A stretch of 29,456 nt of DNA from JAWLFY01 sp964462125 (GTDB taxonomy: Bacteria > Planctomycetota > Planctomycetia > Pirellulales > Pirellulaceae). Within the stretch, counting starts at the first letter, position 1. Each line of letters begins with the position of its first letter. The position numbers and the translations under genes were made by a program. Location of the stretch: contig CAYWXT010000041.1 of assembly GCA_964462125.1 (NCBI GenBank), positions 1 through 29,456 on the forward strand, given 5' to 3'. Below, one piece after another: positions 16,255 to 22,528 of the stretch. The notes beneath the pieces are model-generated. The model was not told the origin of the DNA. It ran no database searches and was given only the letters and a program-made list of their open reading frames with translations.

Positions 16255-17738
16255 TGCGAGTCCTCCTGATCGTCATCGGTGGCGGCTGCAATCCCTTCGT
16301 AGCGAGCATTCCTGACGGCGCCAGGGTCAATGAAGACCGTTTCATCGAGCGTCCAGCGATAGGCATCGCGGGTCTCTTCCTTGTTGGTCCCTTTTCCGAT
16401 GACCCGATGGTGTTCACTCCGCAGCGACTCTTCCAAACGATCGATGACCGATGATTCAGTCACGAAGCCTTCCAGGGTGATCGTGGGAGTTCCCGCCGTT
16501 CCGGTGCGGAGACCGGCGCCGCGACCGGCGCTGGAGGCGTTGACCGAGGTCAGGATCATCTCCTCTGCTGGCGGTATGGCCCCGGCGATTCGCTTCAGTT
16601 CGTTCAACCAATTCACATCGCCGTCGAGGAACTGATCGATCGTTTCGGTTCGACTGATGCCTTTCGCCGCCATCTCGACCTGGGGTTTCAGCTCGGCGTT
16701 TTCGGCGAGCAGCGATTCGATCTGTTGTGTGCGTTCGGAGAGTTGACTGTAAAGCAGCCAACCGACTAGAACGACAATCGCGACCGGGACACCGACCAGG
16801 GCCGCGGTCTTGCGGTGATCGGTGATCTTTTCCAGCCGCTTCCGCGGGTTGAGGAAATCGATCAGGCGGTCAGATTCGGACTCGTCACAAGCCAGCAGGC
16901 CCACCAGCGGGGCCAGTCGTCCGACGTGGTCGGGAAGGTTGTTGGAGGCCTGGTCACTGATGTCGACAAGTCCGAAAGGGTCCAAGGTATGGACATCGCT
17001 GCCGGTCGCCTCGCCGAGCATGGTGATGTCATCGACGTGCACCGCGTCGCGGCCCCACAAATAGACGCGGCGGGTGACATTGCCAGAGCCGCATGCCAGC
17101 AGGCTGCGGCGAAGTTCCCCGGCCAGCGCAGCCGGTCGGGCCGCGGGAGTGTTGGGCAATCGCACCGTCCGGACGTAGATCACCTTGCCGTCGCGCGCGA
17201 TCACGATCTCGGCGTCGGAGGCGAGCAGGTCGATCAGTACCGTCTCCCCGCTCTCGTCCGCGTTCCGGGAAAGGTAGAGAGCAGCGGCCGTGAGGGGGCG
17301 GAGCGCCACGCGTTTCAGCGACAGCCCCGCCTGTTCACAGGACTCCTTGACCGCGTCGAGTTTGGCGGGGCCGATCGCCGCCGCGATCATTTCGATCCCT
17401 TCCTCGCTCCGCTTGGTTACCAGAAAGTCGACCGCGGCGTCCCCGGCGGAGGCGAAAGTGCGGATCGCTTGAAACCGCACCATGTCGGGCAATTCGTTGT
17501 CGGGAACCGACGGCAGCTTCAACTCCCGCAACTCCGCCTTGCCCCGCCCGATCGCGAGCAAGGTCTCGGTCTTCTCCAATCCCCGATTGGAAACCGCCGA
17601 CTGCAGCGTCTCCAACACGCGACCCTCCTCAATCGGGATCACGGCGGCATCGGTGACCCGGGTCACCCCGCCGGCGGTCTGCGCGGCGACGAGCCGCAGT
17701 TCGGTATCGTCCCAGTCGATTGCTAATCGTTTTGCCAT
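16251..17738 (-). CDS. gspL: GspL-like protein (PilM actin-like domain fused to PilN-like membrane/periplasmic domain)
   Basis: This 495-residue protein has a cytoplasmic N-terminal domain of actin/PilM type (about 1-300; MAKRLAIDWDDTELRLV, LLAIGRGKAELRELKLP, FQAIRTF, ETVLIDLLASDAEIVI), one membrane segment at about 311-329 (ALVGVPVAIVVLVGWLL), a short coiled-coil (RTQQIESLLAENAELKPQ), and a periplasmic PilN-like ferredoxin fold with WLNELKRIAGAIPPAEEMILTSV. In GspL-type proteins this layout couples the secretion ATPase to the periplasmic GspM/GspC parts. It starts 45 bases after the gspK stop and overlaps the next gene by ATGA. The symbol is by architecture; it could equally be called a PilM-PilN fusion. 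Confidence 0.75.
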   Translation of the reverse strand: MAKRLAIDWDDTELRLVAAQTAGGVTRVTDAAVIPIEEGRVLETLQSAVSNRGLEKTETLLAIGRGKAELRELKLPSVPDNELPDMVRFQAIRTFASAGDAAVDFLVTKRSEEGIEMIAAAIGPAKLDAVKESCEQAGLSLKRVALRPLTAAALYLSRNADESGETVLIDLLASDAEIVIARDGKVIYVRTVRLPNTPAARPAALAGELRRSLLACGSGNVTRRVYLWGRDAVHVDDITMLGEATGSDVHTLDPFGLVDISDQASNNLPDHVGRLAPLVGLLACDESESDRLIDFLNPRKRLEKITDHRKTAALVGVPVAIVVLVGWLLYSQLSERTQQIESLLAENAELKPQVEMAAKGISRTETIDQFLDGDVNWLNELKRIAGAIPPAEEMILTSVNASSAGRGAGLRTGTAGTPTITLEGFVTESSVIDRLEESLRSEHHRVIGKGTNKEETRDAYRWTLDETVFIDPGAVRNARYEGIAAATDDDQEDSQ

Positions 17739-17783
17739 GGTCGGCTCAGTGAAAGAAGAATATCAGTGGAAGAAGAAATTCAG

Positions 17784-19589
17784 TCATTGGTTCAGTTGGA
17801 CGTTCGCGGCGGATCGGACGCCGAGGGTTGAAAGATCAAACCCCCGGCCGAGGTGACTCAGGTCGCGCCAGGAGACGATTTTCGGATTCACGGTGGTGGC
17901 ATCGATGATGACTTCACTTCGGTGCGAGGCGCCGATCGTTTCGTGGTAGCCGATGATTTGTGCCCGAAAGACGTCGCCCCCGGCGGTCACCAGGGGAAGC
18001 AGCAATCGCATCTGTTCCAACGTCACCAGCCCCTCCACCAGCGGCCAGGTCTCGAAGCCGCGGTTGGAATCTCCGGTGTCGTCCTGCCGAGCCTGAAGGA
18101 TCTCCTCGACCGTTTCCTCCTCCAGCGTCGGGATTCCGTAGAGCAACTCCGCCGGGCATTCATTCAGGTTAATCCGACCCGGCAAGACTGCGACGTCCTG
18201 AGTCGTCAAAGTATCCATCAACAGCGGCAGATAGCTGGCCATGGAGATCGGATCATCGCCAAACGGCGAGCGGTACGTCGTCGCGTCCTCCCCGTCGCCG
18301 ACGGTCACTTCAGCGCCGATCACGTCCAGAATTTGAGTGTAGTCCGTCCCGCCGCCGCCGGTCAGATCGAACTCGTCCAGGGCTTCGACCGACCACGGTT
18401 GAGAACGCCCCCCGCCCGATCCTTGTTGCGAATCGTCCCCGAAGGGATCAGCTCCTCTCTCTCCCCCGAAGGGATCAGCTCCTCTCTCTGAACCGCGATC
18501 AGAACCCTCTCCACCATTGCCTCCGCCATCACCGGAGCCACCTTCGCCGCTTCCGCCAGAACCTTGATCAGGACCTCCGCCAGAATCTCCGCCACCGCCG
18601 TTGCCCGACGCCGAATCACCCGCGATCCGATAGGCGACGATGAAGCTGGCGTAGTCCTCATCGCCGAGCGCCTCGAGGAGTTCATCGTAGAGCAGTTCCA
18701 GGTCATCCTGGTTGACGTTGACCCGTGGGTGTCCGTCGTCCGACTTGTTGGCTTCTGCCCCATGCACGGTCAGGTAGGCCGCCCAGCCGAGCGCCCCGGA
18801 CATCTCGACGCCGACGCCAAAACGCTGTTGTTCATCGATGTCGACGACGCCGTTGCGGTTGGCGTCGACCCCGAACAGCAGCGTGGGGGTGACGCCGCGC
18901 ACCAGGAGCAATTCCTCGACGCTCTGCAGAGGCCCGTTTCTCGGCTCATAGGGGGTCGGCAGGGTGGAGTAATACTCACTTTCGGCGCCAAATGGCCGCG
19001 GCTCACTGTCTTCGTCGATCCAATCGAGGATGGCATCGGCGATTTCCTCGCTCATCCCCGGCAAGGTCATCAGCAAGGCGACCGCAAGGTTGTCGGCGCC
19101 CATCTCGGTCTCCTCGCCACCGGTCAATGCTGCTGCTGCCATCAAGGCCTCGGAGTTCTCCTCCAGCACCGGCAGTACGTTGACGTTCAGCCGGGCCGAT
19201 TCGTTCTGCAACCCGAAGCGGATCCCGCCCAAACGGCCAGCCTCGTCGATCCCGGGGGCAAGCACCGTGAAGTTGGAGGGTGATAGCCCATCGGCCCCAG
19301 AAGAAACCGTGATTGCCTGGAACAGGTTGGGGTTGTTGTAGACGCCGCCAAGCTCCGTCCGGCCGCTGCGGGGCTGGGCCAAGATCAATCGGACCGTATC
19401 GGCACCCGACTCGACATTCACGCGAGCTTGCACGAGGTCCCCGGCGACGTGGGCCGACTCGTCGTAGGCGATCATCAATTCGGTGAAGGAGTAGACCGCC
19501 ATCGTCGCCACCACGACGACGATCATGACGATCACCAGGAAGAACCCTTTGGGGGGACGCCGCTCGCGATGGTTGTTGTTCAAGCTCAT
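17784..19589 (-). CDS. gspK: GspK-like minor pseudopilin with EF-hand-like and Gly-rich insertions
   Basis: This 601-residue protein starts at MSLNNNHRER (ATG 19589), overlapping gspJ's stop by ATGA. A type III-like signal ends RRPPKG15|FF and leads into a hydrophobic helix (16-35) that lacks Glu at +5, as is normal for GspK. The GspK helical core is visible: LLMTLPGMSEEIADAILDWIDEDSEP, PYEPRNGPLQSVEELLLVRGVTPTLLFG, and later INLNECPAELLYGIPTLEEETVEEILQAR. Between the halves lie an EF-hand-like loop DANRNGVVDIDE (about 240-251) and a Gly/Ser-rich linker (about 326-396) with a nine-residue duplication ERGADPFGG/ERGADPFGD. The usual GspK is about 300-330 residues, so this is nearly double. It probably caps the pseudopilus tip with GspI and GspJ. 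Confidence 0.87.
   Translation of the reverse strand: MSLNNNHRERRPPKGFFLVIVMIVVVVATMAVYSFTELMIAYDESAHVAGDLVQARVNVESGADTVRLILAQPRSGRTELGGVYNNPNLFQAITVSSGADGLSPSNFTVLAPGIDEAGRLGGIRFGLQNESARLNVNVLPVLEENSEALMAAAALTGGEETEMGADNLAVALLMTLPGMSEEIADAILDWIDEDSEPRPFGAESEYYSTLPTPYEPRNGPLQSVEELLLVRGVTPTLLFGVDANRNGVVDIDEQQRFGVGVEMSGALGWAAYLTVHGAEANKSDDGHPRVNVNQDDLELLYDELLEALGDEDYASFIVAYRIAGDSASGNGGGGDSGGGPDQGSGGSGEGGSGDGGGNGGEGSDRGSERGADPFGGERGADPFGDDSQQGSGGGRSQPWSVEALDEFDLTGGGGTDYTQILDVIGAEVTVGDGEDATTYRSPFGDDPISMASYLPLLMDTLTTQDVAVLPGRINLNECPAELLYGIPTLEEETVEEILQARQDDTGDSNRGFETWPLVEGLVTLEQMRLLLPLVTAGGDVFRAQIIGYHETIGASHRSEVIIDATTVNPKIVSWRDLSHLGRGFDLSTLGVRSAANVQLNQ
18437..18489. repeat. 27-bp tandem duplication inside gspK
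   Basis: Two near-identical 27-base units (18437-18463 and 18464-18489) encode ERGADPFG twice, in frame, at the end of the Gly-rich linker. Slippage-type expansion of a flexible linker is the simplest reading. Confidence 0.8.
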
Positions 19590-20587
19590 GGCATCACTCC
19601 GGTCGAGGTTGCTCCCATCGAGGTCGTCTCGGTCATGTCGATCGGCTGGGCCAGCGGCAGGCGGACGACATGGGCAAAGGAGCGTGTGGGGAGCGACGCA
19701 GCGTTGGCCGCTGAAGCGCCGCTGCCGGTGGCCGGGTCGCGCATCGTCAGGGTCACCCGCACCGCCAGCGGCAACCCGCCATAGCTGTCGCTGCTCCATT
19801 CGATCTGCCAATTGAAGCCGTCCCAATATTCAAACTCGATCGCGATGATCTCCGGAGCCAAAATCTCTCCGGTTTGGCTCAGCCGAGAAAGCCCGCCGGT
19901 CAGTGAGGCGTGGACCGTGGCGGCCCGGTCAAGCGACCGCCGCACCAAGCCTCCAGCCCCGCCGGTTAGCGTCCCGCTGGGATTCGCCCCCAGGTTCTCC
20001 AGCGGATCTTCGACACCGCCGATCGCTCCCGATTGCTGGACATGATAGGCGACCGTCTTGATGTCGCTGGGCAAGTCGTTCAGCGCCGCGGTCGACCCGT
20101 CGAACAGCACCATGTACTCCTCCAGTCGCGGCAGCCGGCTGACGTCGACCTGGATTTGTTGCTGGTTGCCGATCAACCCCGGTTTTTGAAGCACCGCGAC
20201 CCCTGCCGAAAGATCCATCGCCGCCGAAGCGTCCGATCCAAGTTCGGAATCATCCGGCGGGGCGGCCTCGTCGCCGGCCGAACCACCACTGCCGCTCTCG
20301 CCCCCAGATCCGCCGCCGGCCGATGACAACAACGAGGCGAGGGCGGAGGTGTCGACCGGTTCGGTATACAGCGTCGCCCGCAAGTCGTCTTCAATCATTT
20401 GCATCACCGCCGAGGCGAGCTGGACCTGGCGAACTTCCAGATCGCTGGTTTGCATGTCGCGGCCGTAAAACTGCAGCACGCCACCGATCAGCACCATCAG
20501 GACGATCGACATCGACAGGGTCAGCAACACCTCCAACAGCGTGAATGCAGCTCGGCGATCGTTCGGGGTTTGCTGCTTTTGTGTCAT
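19586..20587 (-). CDS. gspJ: GspJ-like minor pseudopilin
   Basis: This 333-residue protein has a prepilin signal RRAA14|FTLLEVLLTLSMSIVLMVLIGGVLQF with Glu at +5; the residue before the cut is Ala instead of the usual Gly. The early segment RQVQLASAVMQMIEDDLRATLY matches the GspJ helix. A Gly/Ser/Asp-rich insertion follows at about 89-121, then a GspJ-like beta region with IIAIEFEYWDGFNWQIEWSSDSYGGLPLAVRVTLTM. The start and the gspI stop share one base (TGATG), and its stop overlaps gspK as ATGA, so it is translated within the operon. A minor pseudopilin in the fibre-tip complex is inferred. Confidence 0.87.
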   Translation of the reverse strand: MTQKQQTPNDRRAAFTLLEVLLTLSMSIVLMVLIGGVLQFYGRDMQTSDLEVRQVQLASAVMQMIEDDLRATLYTEPVDTSALASLLSSAGGGSGGESGSGGSAGDEAAPPDDSELGSDASAAMDLSAGVAVLQKPGLIGNQQQIQVDVSRLPRLEEYMVLFDGSTAALNDLPSDIKTVAYHVQQSGAIGGVEDPLENLGANPSGTLTGGAGGLVRRSLDRAATVHASLTGGLSRLSQTGEILAPEIIAIEFEYWDGFNWQIEWSSDSYGGLPLAVRVTLTMRDPATGSGASAANAASLPTRSFAHVVRLPLAQPIDMTETTSMGATSTGVMP

Positions 20588-21213
20588 CAGGGAACCTCCG
20601 TCTCCGCCTCCCGGGCCGCCTGCTCCTCGGCTTCCAACTGTTCCAGTCCCAGCATGGGGTCGATCATCCAGCGATCGAGGGTGTAGGTTGCCAACGGGGC
20701 GCCGCCGTTGGGATTGACCGCTTCCACCGTGACACGCACGGCGAGCAAACCGTCCAGCGGCGCCGGTTGGACCTCGATGCTGTAGGTGAACTCCGACATC
20801 GAGTCGCCATCGAACGACTCCACCGGCGTCGGTGGCACACTTTGCGGTGTGATCGAGCGGTCGAGCAACAGCTCCGACAGCTTCGTTTGGGCGATGATCC
20901 GGGCGACCGCCAAGTCACGGGCTTCCCGAGACGCATCGGTCCCGGTACCGGCGATTTGCGCCAGTACCGCCATCGCGCCGCCGAGGATCGCCAAGGCGAG
21001 CAGGATCTCCAACAACGAGAAGCCGTGACGTGTCCGCGACGCCACAGGCGGGAACAACGTAGCCACGGGGGATCGCCTGAACCCAATTCGAACCTTCGTG
21101 CCTCTTCGTGTCCTTCGTGGTCCACCCACCGCGCCCGGAGTGAACCGCGCCGCGCCGCTGCGCGTTCTGTATGGATTGCTGAGGTCGTGAGTCTCGTCGG
21201 CCGGGTCGTTCAT
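20587..21213 (-). CDS. gspI: GspI-like minor pseudopilin with unusually long leader
   Basis: The prepilin signal is TRHG|FSLLEILLALAILGGAMAVLAQIAGTG, with Glu at +5. The body has the GspI pattern (ARIIAQTKLSELLLDRS, FTYSIEVQPAPLDGLLAVRVTVEAV). I give the ATG at 21213 (208 residues) because it overlaps the gspH stop as ATGA, like other junctions in this operon. That leaves a 64-residue leader, far longer than usual. A GTG at 21066 would give a normal 15-residue leader (MATLFPPVASRTRHG) and a 159-residue protein. The extra leader codons contain a CACGAAG repeat cluster and are Arg-rich, so they may be a later insertion. The C-terminus is Glu/Ala-rich. Confidence 0.82.
   Translation of the reverse strand: MNDPADETHDLSNPYRTRSGAARFTPGAVGGPRRTRRGTKVRIGFRRSPVATLFPPVASRTRHGFSLLEILLALAILGGAMAVLAQIAGTGTDASREARDLAVARIIAQTKLSELLLDRSITPQSVPPTPVESFDGDSMSEFTYSIEVQPAPLDGLLAVRVTVEAVNPNGGAPLATYTLDRWMIDPMLGLEQLEAEEQAAREAETEVP
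21094..21119. repeat. CACGAAG heptamer cluster in the gspI leader
   Basis: On the minus strand CACGAAG occurs three times (21119-21113, 21110-21104, 21100-21094) with two- and three-base spacers. This resembles the dispersed 'CACGAAGGACACGAAG' short repeats familiar from planctomycete and verrucomicrobial genomes; that resemblance is recalled, not searched. Confidence 0.6.
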
Positions 21214-21830
21214 GGCTGTACCTCCCCGACGGTAGCGTCGCCGGTGATTCCGCGGAGCTGCACCGAGACGCTGCCCATTGTCGCATGCCGCAGGGTCACC
21301 AGGGCGGTGCTGGTCGAACCGTTGGGGTAGAACAAGACCGGGCGGCTCCACCCCTGGGACTGTTCCCCCATCGACTGCTGTTCGACCTCGGCTGCCCGAG
21401 CGGCGGAGACGACCGAGACGCCCGCGATCACCACGTCTTCGGGAAGCTCGATCTGTTTAGGTTCCGCCTCTGCCTCCATCGCGGGCGCGGCCACCTCTTG
21501 TTTCGCACCGCTCAGCAGTGCCGAGGGCCCGGCAGATCTGTCCATCGACTCGGTCGCGTTACCGATCGAATGATGGGGGCGCACGCGGAACGCACCCTGC
21601 TCCAGGGCCCCCTCGAGCACCATCACCTTCCCCTCACGCATCGCCTGCACGCGCAACCGAGTCATCTCAACGCGGAGCTGATCGGCGGCACGGATCAGCC
21701 GGCGGTCACCGACCAGCCATCCCACCTGGGGGATCACCACCGCGGCGATCGCCGCGAGCACCGCGAGGGTGAGCAGCAATTCGAGCAGCGTGAAGGCTGG
21801 TCGACGAGGCGGGGTGAAGCGGGGGAACAT
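21210..21830 (-). CDS. gspH: GspH-like pseudopilin
   Basis: This 206-residue protein begins MFPRFTPPRRPA12|FTLLELLLTLAVLAAIAAVVIPQVGWLV, a type III signal with Glu at +5 and Ala at the cleavage site. The next segment, RRLIRAADQLRVEMTRLRVQAMREGKVMVL, fits the GspH/FimT helix and first strand. A variable linker rich in Ala/Glu (about 100-120) precedes the beta region, which includes WSRPVLFYPNGSTSTALVTLR, the GspH/FimT 'F.P.G.' signature. It follows gspG by 65 bases and overlaps gspI by ATGA. Minor pseudopilin function in fibre assembly is inferred from family and operon. Confidence 0.87.
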   Translation of the reverse strand: MFPRFTPPRRPAFTLLELLLTLAVLAAIAAVVIPQVGWLVGDRRLIRAADQLRVEMTRLRVQAMREGKVMVLEGALEQGAFRVRPHHSIGNATESMDRSAGPSALLSGAKQEVAAPAMEAEAEPKQIELPEDVVIAGVSVVSAARAAEVEQQSMGEQSQGWSRPVLFYPNGSTSTALVTLRHATMGSVSVQLRGITGDATVGEVQP

Positions 21831-21895
21831 GAGACGCTCGCAGGTGGAAACGATTCCATGGGAACAGCCCGGAACTCTCTCCCAGCTCCGCGGCC

Positions 21896-22345
21896 CTATG
21901 ATCCCTCGACCACGATGTCGTCGTCGGTGTTGACTTGACCATCCCGACCGGCGCTACGGATCGCGAACTCGTTTCCATTGACCTCGTAGACGTACTCATT
22001 TCCCCAAGCATCGACCGGGATTTCGGTGATGATCGGATCGGTCCATTTGGATTGCTTGGCCGAGTCGCTCGGTCCGTCGCGGAGCGCCTCCAGCGTCTCC
22101 GGCAGGCTGTTCATCCGGATTTGGTACCACTGGATATTGTTCTTCAGCCCGTTCAGCTGGGCCTTGGTGGCGTTCGTGTTGGCCTCGGATTGGGCACCCC
22201 CAATATTGACCATCACGATGCTCCCGATCACCACCAGGATGGACAGCACCAGCAACAGTTCCAACAGCGTGAAACCGCGGCGGGAGGCGGCACGGCGGGA
22301 ACCAGGACGACGTCGGGCCATGGGCGTGAGCTGTACTGTACGCAT
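21896..22345 (-). CDS. gspG: GspG-like major pseudopilin
   Basis: The 149-residue frame from ATG 22345 has the signal SRRG24|FTLLELLLVLSILVVIGSIVMVNI with Glu at +5 and a GspG-type C-terminal region: KAQLNGLKNNIQWYQIRMNSLPETLEAL, then WTDPIITEIPVDAWGNEYVYEVNGNEFAIRSAGRDGQVNTDDDIVVE. The last segment is the conserved calcium-loop region of major pseudopilins. An ATG at 22321 (MARRRPGSRR) would give a 16-residue leader and is equally plausible; neither start has a Shine-Dalgarno. It is the first gene of the pseudopilin operon and probably the main subunit of the periplasmic fibre. A TATACT hexamer and a 16-bp tandem repeat lie upstream. Confidence 0.9.
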   Translation of the reverse strand: MRTVQLTPMARRRPGSRRAASRRGFTLLELLLVLSILVVIGSIVMVNIGGAQSEANTNATKAQLNGLKNNIQWYQIRMNSLPETLEALRDGPSDSAKQSKWTDPIITEIPVDAWGNEYVYEVNGNEFAIRSAGRDGQVNTDDDIVVEGS

Positions 22346-22424
22346 AGTCAACAGATGGGCGGGTAAGGAAGTGGCGGACGGAATTACGGGAGCGCTCGGA
22401 ACGGGCCGCGGCTCCGCCATTACT

Positions 22425-22430
22425 AGTATA
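22425..22430 (-). promoter_or_regulatory. Possible -10 element of the pseudopilin operon
   Basis: TATACT on the minus strand, about 80 bases upstream of the gspG ATG. No TTGACA-like -35 is visible, so the call is weak; the location between polA and gspG is right for an operon promoter. Confidence 0.25.
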
Positions 22431-22461
22431 ACCATGCAGCCGGAGGGAAGTTCCGCTGGTC

Positions 22462-22493
22462 GTTGTGTTGCCGGAAAGTTGTGTTGCCGGAAA
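22462..22493. repeat. Perfect 16-bp tandem repeat upstream of the pseudopilin operon
   Basis: GTTGTGTTGCCGGAAA occurs twice head-to-tail (22462-22477, 22478-22493) in the short space between the polA stop and the possible gspG promoter. The spacing of the copies (16 bases, about 1.5 helical turns) would allow two protein contacts, but slippage duplication is an alternative. Confidence 0.85.
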
Positions 22494-22528
22494 TTCGTCC
22501 CATTGGACCCAATCACCGGGTACGGGGC

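Noticed and set aside
16815..17726. 303-codon plus-strand frame opposite gspL
   Set aside because: Antisense shadow of the PilM-like domain; no start context or motif.
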